From Candidatus Zhuqueibacterota bacterium (GTDB taxonomy: Bacteria; Zhuqueibacterota; Zhuqueibacteria; Oceanimicrobiales; Oceanimicrobiaceae): a stretch of DNA of 61,966 bases. Both the position numbers and the translations under genes were made by a program. Where the stretch lies: positions 1 through 61,966 of the forward strand of contig JAJDAF010000038.1 in the NCBI GenBank assembly GCA_029261995.1, in the 5' to 3' direction. Shown here piece by piece: positions 8,631 through 17,950 of this stretch. The number at the start of each line of letters is the position of its first letter. Position 1 is the first letter of the stretch. Below the pieces are notes generated by a model. It was not told the DNA's origin. It ran no database searches and saw nothing but the letters and a program-made list of their open reading frames with translations.

Positions 8631-11441
8631 CTACTCCCTAGTCAGACGAACTGCAACCGACTTCTTGACGGCGGCGTTGTTTGACAGATCCTGGATTCTG
8701 ATGGTCATCTGGTAATCACCGGGCTCTAACTTGCTGACATTGAAGCTGGTGTACTCAACGGCGGTGGTCTTTTTGCCAGTTCTCTCAGCCTCGATGGCTA
8801 TGCTCTTGCTGCCACCACTACCGAGAAATCCAAATACTTTCTTCAGTCCGCGTCGGTCGCTTTTTGTGAGCTTCAGCTCGTTTTCGATTTTGAAGCGGGT
8901 GTCACCCTCATCATCGCGGCCAATGTGGTAGATTTCATAGTAAAGAAAAACCGGCTCGCTGAGTTTGAACTCTCTTGTCGGATTGGCCACCACAACAACT
9001 TCGCCTTTATCAAATGGCGAGCCGTCTTCCACGGGCGAAATTTTGTAGGCGGGAATGGGATCGCTGAGCATCAACCCTGGCTCGGTGAACGATGGCACAT
9101 TGGCCCTAACCCGCTGACTGCCTGTCCTGCTTTCCTCCTCATCCTTTGCGTAGAAAGCCAAATTGTAGTCGCCGGGCTTCAAATAAAAATCATACTTCTG
9201 CACAAACATGTTGTTGACAATCCGTCCTTTGTCTACAGTGGCAAGATGCACCTTCTCGAACGATCGGGAAAGCTCCTTCCAGTTCCGACTGTAGACGCCA
9301 GCCCCATGTTCAAAGTCAACCAGACTGCCTTTGTCGCTGCGCAGCGCATCCAGCGGGATGCCAAAGTAGACCTCCAGCAAGGTCTTCTGCCCGAATCCCC
9401 GCATACTAGAAATCAGGAATGGCATTTCAAGTGGTATTTGTTTCTTGGTGACAGTATGAAAATCCGTTGCCATTGCCATCCTCACCACTTCCCGGCTCTC
9501 ATCTGAAATCTGAGTGGTGATGCTGTTTATCTCAGCCAGGTTTGGTTGGGCCGCGGTCTGACCCAAGGCCATAAACAGGCGGTCAAGTTTCGAGTCCCAA
9601 CCGACCCGGTCGCCCAGGATCTCTCGGTCCGCAATGACCGGGGTGAGCCGCCAATTGTTGCCCGTGGCCAACTGCTCTTCAATCACGAAATGGAAGATGA
9701 GCTTGCCACGGTCTGGCCGCGGATTGTAGTGCCAGGATTCATTGCTGATTTTCCTGCTCGAAGTTACAGCGACATCATCCGGCTCACCGTGGCGAATGTA
9801 GATAAGTCCCTTGTCGTTGAATTCTTCATTCAGCGCGTAGGATTTCGGGTAGGTCAGATACCCCGACTTGTCCGGGTCATTGGCCCAGGAGCGCACACCA
9901 TCAAACCAATAGTTTGCATCTGCATAGTTGCGCCTGCGCAAGTGCTCAAGCAGCCGATCGTTGATTCTGGACGCCGGCGCCGGATTCCTCGCAGTCCAGA
10001 TAGCCCGAAAGAATGCCTGCTTTTGTGCAGGGCGCTGCAGTGCGCGGTAAGCGCCCAACTCACCATCGGTCAGTATGTACTTTGAGAAATCAAATAGAAA
10101 CTCTGAATCAACATGGGTTCGGACAGAATTCACCGCCAGATTGAAATTGTCATTCGCGTCCTGCAAGCGGCCCTGCGCCAACAGCGAACTGGCGTATGAC
10201 AGGTAAACCAAGCTCTTGCTCAGACTCCCCGGCCCCGCCAGTAAACTGGCGAATGCAGAGTCCGCACCGGCGTACTCCTTTCTGAGGCGCAACCGTTCTC
10301 CGGCAACATAGATGCCCCAATCGTCCTGATTCCGTGCCAGCCAGTTATCTATCCTCCTGCGGTTTTCGTGGATGAGGAAGAGACGAAGAAGCTTGTGCAG
10401 ACCGACATTGGCCACAGCGGATTGCGGTTTAAGGCTAACCTGCCTCCTGCCCCATCTTACGGCGGGCAGCCATTTTTTCCTGAATTTCGCGAGCAGCGCT
10501 CTCTGGTAGAGCACATCCCGATAGGTGCTGTCAGAGTTAACCAGGCCACGAAAATATTTCTCCGATTTTCCAAAATCGAGCTTTTTCAAAACCAGAGCCT
10601 TGACTTTTCCAGTTTCCCGGTAAGCGATTCCGAGACCGTATCGAGCTTCCGAATCGTCAGGCATTTCTTTGAGTGCTTTTTTGTACCAATTCTTGACCTC
10701 ACCCCAGTCGGATTCACCCAGCCCCATCTTGCCCATGCTTTTCATAGCGTGCACCGCGTGCGGGTTCATGCGGAGCACCTCTTTGAATCGTTTTCTGGCC
10801 TGAGCGTGTTTCCCGAGCGCGTGGTAGTTGTTCCCTTCCTGCATAAACTGGCGATATTTGGGGCTGTTTATCAAGAAGTCGCGAGTCTCCATGTCTTCTG
10901 GATCCAGTTCGATGACCCGATCGAACCACTTCATAGCGCCCTTCCATTTCCCGCGCTCGTAGTCCACATGGCCAAGACCCTTGAAGGCATCTACAAAAGC
11001 GCCATCGAGGCTGAGGGCGCGCTTGAAGCTTGCCTCGGCGGCGTCCAGAGAGCCGGCCACAATCAGGCTATCACCAGAGACGACCAGGCGCCGAACCAGG
11101 GACCGGTGCAATAAATAGTCGCTGGCTTCGGCATCATCGGGGGCAGCAGCAACAGCTTTACGAAACCAATCGTGAAATGCCACCCAGTTTTCTCGAGCGA
11201 GGGCGACCTTGCCGAGGCCCTTGAACGCATCGACAGACTGCTTGTCGAAAACCAAGGCCTGCTTGTAAGCCAGTTCTGAAGCCTCCAGTTTCCCGAGAGT
11301 CTGAAGACTGTCGGCCCGGCGCAAGAACATGTCGTGCCTGGCGCTACCGGCCTGTTGAGCACTGAGATTTGATTGGAAGATGGGCAGGGTTACGGCTGAA
11401 CACAATCCCGCCAACAAGAAGAACTTGATGTTTGCTTTCAT
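8631..11441 (-). CDS. Secreted TPR protein with GWxTD domain
   Basis: About 936 aa. I start at the ATG at 11441 because it begins a good signal peptide (MKANIKFFLLAGL..., cleavage near LSA-QQ); an upstream start at 11708 would add 89 residues of non-secretory sequence. Residues ~30-330 are repeated TPR units of about 34 residues; the middle third is helical; the C-terminal half contains the GWxTD-type region ('DKGLIYIRHGEPDD' followed by 'ESWHYN'), then a beta-rich part. GWxTD proteins are common in deep-branching FCB and Acidobacteria-like genomes, and their role is unknown. The gene is convergent with the EamA gene with only 6 nt between them. No operon partner. Confidence 0.85.
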   Translation of the reverse strand: MKANIKFFLLAGLCSAVTLPIFQSNLSAQQAGSARHDMFLRRADSLQTLGKLEASELAYKQALVFDKQSVDAFKGLGKVALARENWVAFHDWFRKAVAAAPDDAEASDYLLHRSLVRRLVVSGDSLIVAGSLDAAEASFKRALSLDGAFVDAFKGLGHVDYERGKWKGAMKWFDRVIELDPEDMETRDFLINSPKYRQFMQEGNNYHALGKHAQARKRFKEVLRMNPHAVHAMKSMGKMGLGESDWGEVKNWYKKALKEMPDDSEARYGLGIAYRETGKVKALVLKKLDFGKSEKYFRGLVNSDSTYRDVLYQRALLAKFRKKWLPAVRWGRRQVSLKPQSAVANVGLHKLLRLFLIHENRRRIDNWLARNQDDWGIYVAGERLRLRKEYAGADSAFASLLAGPGSLSKSLVYLSYASSLLAQGRLQDANDNFNLAVNSVRTHVDSEFLFDFSKYILTDGELGAYRALQRPAQKQAFFRAIWTARNPAPASRINDRLLEHLRRRNYADANYWFDGVRSWANDPDKSGYLTYPKSYALNEEFNDKGLIYIRHGEPDDVAVTSSRKISNESWHYNPRPDRGKLIFHFVIEEQLATGNNWRLTPVIADREILGDRVGWDSKLDRLFMALGQTAAQPNLAEINSITTQISDESREVVRMAMATDFHTVTKKQIPLEMPFLISSMRGFGQKTLLEVYFGIPLDALRSDKGSLVDFEHGAGVYSRNWKELSRSFEKVHLATVDKGRIVNNMFVQKYDFYLKPGDYNLAFYAKDEEESRTGSQRVRANVPSFTEPGLMLSDPIPAYKISPVEDGSPFDKGEVVVVANPTREFKLSEPVFLYYEIYHIGRDDEGDTRFKIENELKLTKSDRRGLKKVFGFLGSGGSKSIAIEAERTGKKTTAVEYTSFNVSKLEPGDYQMTIRIQDLSNNAAVKKSVAVRLTRE

Positions 11442-11864
11442 AAGAGTTTGACACGTTACAAGTGTGGTTTGCCTGTCCTGCACGGCAATCAAAGGACGGG
11501 CTTTCATGGCTTTTTTATAACGCTGATTTCGACGACTAGGATGCAAGAAAAACGGCGATGTTGTAATATCGACCGTTTTTTTCTCCGGGAGGAGCCGTCG
11601 CGAAACCGAGAGCAGGTCGTTTGAGGTATTCCCGAATCGCGATTTTATTCCCCACAGCCGGCAGAATGGCCCGGAGAGATGCTCAAAGCGCCGAACTCGT
11701 GTTGGCAAAATGTAGAATGGGTTTGTTGCACAAACAGGGAGCCATCGGTCAGTCGTCGGGTTGGCATCGAGCTGGCGCTACCAGGAAAGAGGGCCGCCCA
11801 CGTTCTGTCTCCCGAAGCGTGAACGGCCCATTGGTGGAGTAAATCGAGGTTCTTAATCAGCCCG
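11442..11864. other. Intergenic region upstream of the TPR-GWxTD gene
   Basis: 423 nt with no convincing gene. It holds a long hairpin at 11548-11580, reported separately. Otherwise I see only short frames antisense to or extending from the neighbours. Confidence 0.6.
11548..11580 (-). terminator. Bidirectional intrinsic terminator-like hairpin
   Basis: AAAAACGGCGAT (11548-11559) pairs with ATCG-A-CCGTTTTT (11568-11580), loop of about 8 nt, flanked by an A-run on one side and a T-run on the other, so it can act on either strand. On the minus strand it would end readthrough from the small outer-membrane barrel gene; being inside the presumed leader of the TPR-GWxTD gene, an attenuator role is also possible. 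Confidence 0.5.
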
Positions 11865-12467
11865 TCATTGAATCACGAGACGAAGCAGAAAGCCGGCCGT
11901 GTCCCCGTTCAGATTGGGTTGCAGATCGGTCACCAGTTCGCCTCCTTGCACATCCTGGCTTCGTTTGATGTAATCTAACTTCTTGACGGTGACTTCGGCG
12001 CCAATCCCGAAGTGTTTGGACCAGAAATAGTCCACTCCCACTCCGATGCTCATTCCGAGACCGAGCAGGCCGTCACGTGAGTCGCCCGGCTCCAGCGAGT
12101 AGACTCCGAGCCCGACCTTACCGTAAGGCTGGAAGCGTTCAGCCGCGCTGAATTTGTGTTCGAGTTGCAGTTCAACAAGACCGAACTGCGTAGCCGTGCC
12201 CGCGTCTTCGTTCCCGGATCTGTGCTCCGTGCCGCCAATGGCGAGCCAGATTGATGATTTGTCAGACATCCCATAACCCAGACTGACAAGTCCGCCCTCT
12301 CCTTCTTCGAGGTCGCGTTCGGAGATCATGTCAAACGCGGCAGTTGCGATGCTGACCTTCAAACCACGCGCTGAAAATTCAGGAACTGCCTTCTTGTCCT
12401 GAGCGCGTACATCGGCGGCCAGGTTCAGCAAAACCACCGATATGAGCAACGCTGCTTTGCCAGTCAT
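11865..12467 (-). CDS. Outer membrane beta-barrel protein (OmpX/porin-like)
   Basis: 200 aa. Signal peptide (residues 1-22, ending VRA-QD), then alternating hydrophobic/polar beta strands with Gly-rich turns ('LVSLGYGMSDKSSIWLAIGG', 'PYGKVGLGVYSLEPGDS', 'GMSIGVGVDYFWSKHFGIGAEVTVKK'), and a C-terminal strand ending LRLVIQ. This is the pattern of an eight-stranded outer-membrane barrel. No enzymatic motif. It is a single gene, with GAGG shortly before the ATG. Specific function unknown; structural, adhesion or small-pore roles are all possible. Confidence 0.75.
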   Translation of the reverse strand: MTGKAALLISVVLLNLAADVRAQDKKAVPEFSARGLKVSIATAAFDMISERDLEEGEGGLVSLGYGMSDKSSIWLAIGGTEHRSGNEDAGTATQFGLVELQLEHKFSAAERFQPYGKVGLGVYSLEPGDSRDGLLGLGMSIGVGVDYFWSKHFGIGAEVTVKKLDYIKRSQDVQGGELVTDLQPNLNGDTAGFLLRLVIQ

Positions 12468-12899
12468 ATTCGCCTCTCTCGTTGTATGAATTACGTTCTG
12501 GTAATCCGGGTAAGGCCGGATTTATTTCGATATTGTAATCCGTGCTCCGACAGGCTCACTGCTTACAAGCTTGGTGCCAAACTCCTGTGGCAAGCGCCAA
12601 CCTTGTTTCTTAAAAATTTACGGTATCTTCCGACGCAAAGACTGATGTGAATCATCACCACAACTGTTGCGATTCCGCAGCCATCCGCAACACGCCACAG
12701 AAATTTGTTACGAATCTGAACCTGGAATCGAATTTTCAACGTCAGGTCGGAGACAGAAATCTGCATAAGCCCCTAATTAACAAGAACTCTAATCGACTGG
12801 CACGGCTTTTGAACGGCAGGTCGCGGCTCGATGATCTGCACTTTTTCCAGGAAAATCAAAATAAGTTGAGAAGTCGCACTCAATAACCAAGTCTATAAT
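12468..12899. other. Intergenic region between divergent barrel gene and small hypothetical gene
   Basis: 432 nt. On the minus strand a TACAAT lies some 60-70 nt before the barrel gene, without a good -35. On the plus strand a TATAAT at 12894-12899 touches the ATG at 12900. I see no RNA gene, repeat array or coding frame. Confidence 0.5.
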
Positions 12900-13181
12900 A
12901 TGAATAGCATAACCATTCAGTGTCACAAAGAGGAAGGACGAGCATTGCACAAAGGCGTCGATGTGCGAGTTAGTGATGTAGACCGGAGTGAAATCGATTA
13001 CCTCACGAATGTCGTTGGGGAGATCAACAGTAAGAGTTTCCAAGAGTCGTTGATCAACTCCGATGAAGGCGGCACCGACTTCGTGGTCACGATCAAGAAA
13101 TGTGAATTGGATGAACTCAAGGAAGCGCTGAGAATCATTCTCCAGGTTGTCAACCCGGAGAGGATTGAAATAGACACCTGA
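12900..13181 (+). CDS. Small hypothetical protein
   Basis: 93 aa, not recognised. It is acidic and soluble, with no signal peptide or membrane segment. The C-terminal half looks like a compact alpha/beta fold ('TDFVVTIKKCELDELKEALRIIL'). Start is uncertain: the ATG at 12900 has no ribosome-binding site and abuts a TATAAT, whereas the in-frame TTG at 12945 is preceded by AGGAAGGA at 6 nt, giving a 78-residue protein (starting MHKGVDVRVSD) and a short leader from that -10. It precedes a PP2C phosphatase on the same strand by about 275-300 nt; a link between the two is only suggestive. Confidence 0.55.
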   Translation: MNSITIQCHKEEGRALHKGVDVRVSDVDRSEIDYLTNVVGEINSKSFQESLINSDEGGTDFVVTIKKCELDELKEALRIILQVVNPERIEIDT

Positions 13182-13483
13182 GACGCTGCGGTACGCCGTA
13201 GCAGACGGCCAGGGACGGCCGTTCCAAGTCACATTAGAAATCGCAGCCAACGTAGGCCATAGGTCGGCGAGGCTTCCCAGCCAACACCCTTGACATTCCG
13301 AACAGCAATCATTATACTCATATGCAGCACGCGGCGGTTGCCTTGAACAGCCGACATGAGAGTTTCGTGACGGTGCACCACACTCTTTCAGAATACAACA
13401 ATCAAATCTGAGAGTGTTCTTGGGGGGGGCCGCGAACAGCTTCGGACGGGCGCTACGTGCTCTCACTTTTCTACCACTCGACA

Positions 13484-14320
13484 ATGGCCAAGCCACTCAT
13501 TCTCTCGTACGCAGCCGACTCTGACACAGGGCTCGTACGGAGCGAAAACCAAGACAGCTACACGAAGTTCCCTGCGGACAATTCTGATCTGGCCTTTCCA
13601 GGCGGGCAGTTGTTCGCGGTTGCTGACGGCATGGGCGGTCATCGAGGCGGAAAACAGGCCAGCACCATTGCAGTCGAGACCCTGCAGGAATTTTTCCGAA
13701 TCTCAGCTCACAACGAAATTCCTGATCGGCTTACCCGCGCATTTGACCACGCCAACCAGAGAATCCTGCAAGAAGCCGGTGAAGATGCCGGTCTCGCAGG
13801 TATGGGAACAACCTGCACGGCGCTGGTCCTGTCAGACGACAAAGCACACATCTGCCACGTCGGCGACAGCAGGCTTTATCGCATACGCAAGGCAGGAGTC
13901 GAGCAACTCACCACAGACCATTCGCAAGTCGCGGAAATGCAGCGGCAAGGTATCATCACCAAAGAAGAAGCTCGCAATCACCCCTACCGTTCAGTCATTA
14001 CCCGTGCTCTGGGCGCTGCAGAAACTCTGGAGGTAGACATGCTGCCTGCGATCACCATCGCGGATGGCGATTTCTTCCTGCTGTGCACAGACGGATTGAA
14101 CGAGGTGACCTCCGAAGAGATGTTCACAATCGTTCATTCTTCGTCTCTAAACACGGTCTGCCCCAAGCTCATCAACCTGGCAAATCAGCGTGGGGGGCTC
14201 GACAACGTCAGTGTGATTGTTGTTCAGATTGGAGGGGAAACGCAGCCCGGAACAGGAATTAGATCTTTCTTCAGAGGAGAGAAGCGAGGCAAAAAGCCGC
14301 CCGGACATTCAGAAACATAG
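13484..14320 (+). CDS. PP2C-family serine/threonine protein phosphatase (Stp/PrpC-like)
   Basis: About 278 aa, Mn/Mg-dependent phosphatase that removes phosphate from Ser/Thr residues, usually opposing Hanks-type kinases. Seen in order: 'TGLVRSENQDSY', 'AVADGMGGHRGG' (metal-binding Asp), 'GMGTTCTALVL', 'HVGDSRLY', 'TRALG', 'LLCTDGLNE', 'DNVSVIVV': a complete bacterial PP2C set. A GTG at 13457 would add nine residues; neither start has a good ribosome-binding site and I prefer the ATG because it starts right before the conserved core. No kinase gene lies nearby in the window. C-terminal ~25 residues are basic. Convergent with the next gene. Confidence 0.9.
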   Translation: MAKPLILSYAADSDTGLVRSENQDSYTKFPADNSDLAFPGGQLFAVADGMGGHRGGKQASTIAVETLQEFFRISAHNEIPDRLTRAFDHANQRILQEAGEDAGLAGMGTTCTALVLSDDKAHICHVGDSRLYRIRKAGVEQLTTDHSQVAEMQRQGIITKEEARNHPYRSVITRALGAAETLEVDMLPAITIADGDFFLLCTDGLNEVTSEEMFTIVHSSSLNTVCPKLINLANQRGGLDNVSVIVVQIGGETQPGTGIRSFFRGEKRGKKPPGHSET

Positions 14321-14351
14321 CCCCGAAGGTCCGGACGACTGTCTGAGTTGG

Positions 14352-15611
14352 CTACTTCATTCTCAATTCGTCAATGTACCTTTGCGCCAAAGTATCAAAC
14401 TGTGTAATGGGTTCGGTCTGCAGAATCTTGCCGAATTCAAGTTCAGCGTCGCCCTCCTTGCCATCTTTCCAGTAACTTAACCCCAACATCAAGCGGGACA
14501 TCTCGGTCATGCGCTGTTCTCCCGGAGGTGTCATGGCGATTGCCTTTTCGAAAGCCAGAGCGGCGCCAGCATAATCGCTAGTGCCGAACAGGCATTCTCC
14601 CAGCCAGTATTGACTGCTACCTGTCATGCTGTGGTAGGGATGCTCCTGGACCAGATAGGCCAGCGTCTTGATGGCGCGCTGGTAATCCTGCTCGCGATAT
14701 AGAGCAAGCGCGTTTTGATAGTGGACAAGATAAGCCGTCGTGGAGCTTAACACCGTGGCGTCTGCAGAAGCCGGACGAAGGGTCTCGAGTTGCTCACTCA
14801 ACATCTCTGTCTGTTCGTTTAGAAAGGTCAGCTTCAGCTTCAACAGGTGGATATCCTTGTTTCTCTCAGCCAGTGTTTTCACCAGCTCAGCGCGTTCGCG
14901 AGCCAAGTCCAACATCGCGGCCTGCTCCCGCGTGTCGGGAATCTGCGTCTTAGCAGGCTGGTCATCCGGCTCCACCTGCTCTAGATCGACTTTGCCGCTC
15001 GGATACCACATATTCTGCATGTCGTCATCAAACTTGTCATGACGGCGGTCACTGATGTAGACGACAACCCCGGCGCCGATGCTCAACAGGTTGTCACGGC
15101 CGGAACGCCGGGTGGCGCCATCAAAATCATCACCGGTTGTCAAGCGGTAATCGGCCGTCAGATTGAGGCCAACTCTTTCATGAACAAGCACTTCCAAGCC
15201 ACCGCCGAGCGCACCATAGCCGTCCGAGTATATTTCACCGTCGTGGTTGCGAAAACTCAGGACACCAAAACCGATGTAGGCAAGCGGGGACACCCGGTCA
15301 CGATGGAAAAGCCGATAGCCGACCTTTGCTCCGAGGTTGGCTAGCTGGGTTTTGAGAACGCCCCTATCCACCGCAACTACTGTCTGCATGTAGCCGAAAT
15401 CGGTCTCAGCAAACATGTAGGGTTTGAAATTGAAACGAATGTTGAGAGGATTGCCGCCGAACTTGAATACGCCGTTGTGAGAATCGCCGAACAATTTTTG
15501 GCGATTCACGGTGAATCCAAACCCCACCTTGTCCTTCAGATCCCCGGCCCACGTGGGCGACACCACTACCCAAGTGAACGCCAGCGCTGTGAGAATATTT
15601 CTAGTCTTCAT
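14352..15611 (-). CDS. Outer-membrane barrel / coiled-coil / TPR fusion protein
   Basis: 419 aa. Signal peptide (1-22, cleavage at TWA-GD). Residues ~25-190 resemble a small outer-membrane beta-barrel ('VSPLAYIGFGVLSF', 'ALGGGLEVLVHERVGLNLTADYRL'). Residues ~228-280 are a heptad-like helix rich in Leu/Glu/Lys. Residues ~295-415 are TPRs resembling the C-terminal domain of YbgF/CpoB ('YREQDYQRAIKTLAYLVQEHP', 'YWLGECLFGTSDYAGAALAFEKA'). GGGAG lies 9 nt before the ATG. The layout suggests a periplasmic platform anchored to the outer membrane, perhaps coordinating envelope processes; exact role unknown. Monocistronic. Confidence 0.75.
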   Translation of the reverse strand: MKTRNILTALAFTWVVVSPTWAGDLKDKVGFGFTVNRQKLFGDSHNGVFKFGGNPLNIRFNFKPYMFAETDFGYMQTVVAVDRGVLKTQLANLGAKVGYRLFHRDRVSPLAYIGFGVLSFRNHDGEIYSDGYGALGGGLEVLVHERVGLNLTADYRLTTGDDFDGATRRSGRDNLLSIGAGVVVYISDRRHDKFDDDMQNMWYPSGKVDLEQVEPDDQPAKTQIPDTREQAAMLDLARERAELVKTLAERNKDIHLLKLKLTFLNEQTEMLSEQLETLRPASADATVLSSTTAYLVHYQNALALYREQDYQRAIKTLAYLVQEHPYHSMTGSSQYWLGECLFGTSDYAGAALAFEKAIAMTPPGEQRMTEMSRLMLGLSYWKDGKEGDAELEFGKILQTEPITQFDTLAQRYIDELRMK

Positions 15612-15700
15612 GACTTTAACTCCCTAAGTTATCTTCATTCAAGAAGTTACTGGGGAATTATCGTCAAGCAACCGAAATCCTTAACCACTGTTTCGGTAAC

Positions 15701-17710
15701 TTACTTAGCAGATATCTCAGAAAGGGCTTCCACCTCAACCCGTGCGTCATTGAAACATGCACCACCACCCACTTCGCTGATGGTCGCAGGACACAACGCG
15801 GTCGAGGTTGAGCCGTTCGCCGAAGACTTTCGCCAAGCCCCTTTCGGCATCTGCACAACGCCTTGCCGAATCGCGGGGCTGATTCTAACCTGGGCCTTAA
15901 CCTCTCCAAAATCATTGAAGATCTTAGCAAGGTCACCGTGAGAAAGGGACCTGCCTTGGGCGTCTTCGGGATGTATCTCAATATAGAGTTCGGGGAAATT
16001 GAATTCCCCCATTGTGCTGGAAGTCATACGCGAACTCGCCGGCGTAATCAGGGCAAGAGGATAGAGCTGCTTCGATTCCGGAATATACCGGTAAGGCTGC
16101 TTTCCCAGTTGGGTCGGTGCGCAGTTTATCTTTCTGTCCGGCGTCAGCGGGAAAACCGTATCGAACTGGACGGGTGTTGCCTCAGGAAAATCATAGCAGA
16201 AGGAAAGCCCGTCAGCAGATTCTCGTAATTTGCCAAATACCGGAGTAACAGCCGCAGTGACACGCGCGAGATACTCCTCCGTCTCCAGCCGGAACACGGG
16301 CTCTGAATACCCCATTTGCCTGCCGAGCATGGCGAACATCTCTTCATTGGGTTTCGCCTCGCCCATGGCTGGAACCACCGGAGTCAGTTTCTGGACGGTG
16401 TAGGCGCCATAAGCAGCTTTCAACTCGTGCTGCTCCAAAAAAGTCACCGCCGGCAGGAGGATGTCGGCAAATAGAGCAGTGTCCGTCATGACTTGCTCCG
16501 AAACTACCGTAAAGAGATCGTCACGCATAAGCCCGGACAGGATAGCGTTCTGGTCGGGAACGGTCGCAACTGGGTTGCAGTTGTAGACAAAAAGAGCCTT
16601 CACTGGCGGTGAGTCCTGATTCAATAACACGTTACCGAGCCGGTTCATGTTTATCTCCCGCGTGTTCCAGGGAAATCGGCCGATGACCGCTTCCGGATCG
16701 AGTCTGACCGCTCCGCTGTTGCTAAGGGTGTAGCCGCCACCGCGCACGCCAAACTTACCCATCAAGGCTGGCAGTGCGAGAATTGCCGCTGCTGACTGCC
16801 CCCCGTTGCGATTCCTTTCCAGGCCCCAACCGATGCGTATGACTGCCGGGTTGCAGTCAGCATACCAATTTGCCAGCATCTCAATGGCTTCCGCATCAAC
16901 TCGGGCAATCCTGGCAGCCCTATCGACCGGATACTCGGCTGCGGCCAACAAAAGCCTGTCCACGCCCGTGGTATGCTTTGCGATAAACTCGCGGTCAAGT
17001 AGGCCTCGTTCTTGCCACAAGTTAACCAGGGCAAGGGCAACCACCACATCGGTGCCTGGATAGACTGGTAGATGCAGATCAAATTCATTTCGACTAAAAT
17101 TCAGCTTCGGATCAACCACCACCACTCTGGCGCCCGCCTTCCTGGCCTTCTTAAGGTAAGGCATCAAATGAATATGCGACACACGCGGGTTGGCTCCCCA
17201 AATGACAATCAGCCTTGCATGTTCGTAATCCTCAAACGCGACGCCGGGCATCTTGCCGTACATTCCGACAGCAGCCTCGGTCGTCGGCGCGGCACAAACG
17301 GTCCGCGCAAGGCGCGAGGCCCCCAGCTTCGCCCAGAGTGCCAGGTCGCAAGTGTCTTGCGCAAGATAGCCGTTGGAGCCACCATACGAGTAAGGCAAAA
17401 TCGCCTCACCACCCCAAGTGTTTCGAATCTCCGTGAACTGCCCGCAGATCGTCTCCATGGCCTCGGGCCAGGAGATACGCTCAAACTGACCACTTCCCTT
17501 CTCTCCGGTTCGGCGCATGGGGTGGAGAATTCGGTCCGGCGAGTAGAGCCGCCGGGCAAATCGCGAAATCTTCATACAGATAAATCCTTGTGTGACGGGA
17601 TTGCCGTGGCTACCGCGGATGGCCTGAATGCGGCCTTGATCAACTTCCACCTCAAGACTACAGGTATCCGGACAATCCATGGGACAGGCGGTTTGGTGTT
17701 TTTCGGGCAT
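15701..17710 (-). CDS. Molybdopterin-dependent oxidoreductase with N-terminal [4Fe-4S] site
   Basis: About 669 aa, COG0243-type enzyme binding Mo/W-bisMGD. Start chosen at the ATG at 17710 (MPEKHQTACPMDCP), preceded by GGTGG. The iron-sulfur motif is complete: Cys 9, 13, 17 and 45 (C-x3-C-x3-C-x27-C). Then 'SRFARRLYSPDRILHPMRRTG', 'YSYGGSNGYLAQD', 'VIWGANPRVSHIHLMPYLKKA', 'VVVDPKLNFS' and a C-terminal MGD-binding domain with 'YPLALITPAS'. No Tat or Sec signal, so it is cytoplasmic, and no electron-transfer subunit is adjacent. Substrate cannot be predicted; formate, thiosulfate and polysulfide enzymes belong to the same superfamily. Divergent from the S9 peptidase operon. Confidence 0.88.
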   Translation of the reverse strand: MPEKHQTACPMDCPDTCSLEVEVDQGRIQAIRGSHGNPVTQGFICMKISRFARRLYSPDRILHPMRRTGEKGSGQFERISWPEAMETICGQFTEIRNTWGGEAILPYSYGGSNGYLAQDTCDLALWAKLGASRLARTVCAAPTTEAAVGMYGKMPGVAFEDYEHARLIVIWGANPRVSHIHLMPYLKKARKAGARVVVVDPKLNFSRNEFDLHLPVYPGTDVVVALALVNLWQERGLLDREFIAKHTTGVDRLLLAAAEYPVDRAARIARVDAEAIEMLANWYADCNPAVIRIGWGLERNRNGGQSAAAILALPALMGKFGVRGGGYTLSNSGAVRLDPEAVIGRFPWNTREINMNRLGNVLLNQDSPPVKALFVYNCNPVATVPDQNAILSGLMRDDLFTVVSEQVMTDTALFADILLPAVTFLEQHELKAAYGAYTVQKLTPVVPAMGEAKPNEEMFAMLGRQMGYSEPVFRLETEEYLARVTAAVTPVFGKLRESADGLSFCYDFPEATPVQFDTVFPLTPDRKINCAPTQLGKQPYRYIPESKQLYPLALITPASSRMTSSTMGEFNFPELYIEIHPEDAQGRSLSHGDLAKIFNDFGEVKAQVRISPAIRQGVVQMPKGAWRKSSANGSTSTALCPATISEVGGGACFNDARVEVEALSEISAK

Positions 17711-17876
17711 TTGATTTCCACCGTTTTTTGAGTTGATGGGAAACGTAGCCAATTTTCTGTCGAATCGCAACTGCCAGGCTGTGTCTGCCAGCTAAATTCG
17801 TCCTCGCCTAAAGAGCACAACGGACTTTTTGGGCGGGCCGCATGGAGTCTGACGCAGGTACTGGCTCACAATTATC

Positions 17877-17905
17877 TTGACGCCAACCGCAAATTTGATT
17901 ACTAT
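17877..17905 (+). promoter_or_regulatory. Sigma-70-type promoter of the peptidase-IolG-NnrS operon
   Basis: TTGACG (17877-17882), 17 nt spacer, TACTAT (17900-17905), giving a leader of about 40 nt before the ATG at 17951. Five of six consensus bases at -35 and four or five at -10. Confidence 0.55.
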
Positions 17906-17950
17906 ATCATCACTCCAGATTCATGAGACTCATTTTCAAAGGAATGAAGA

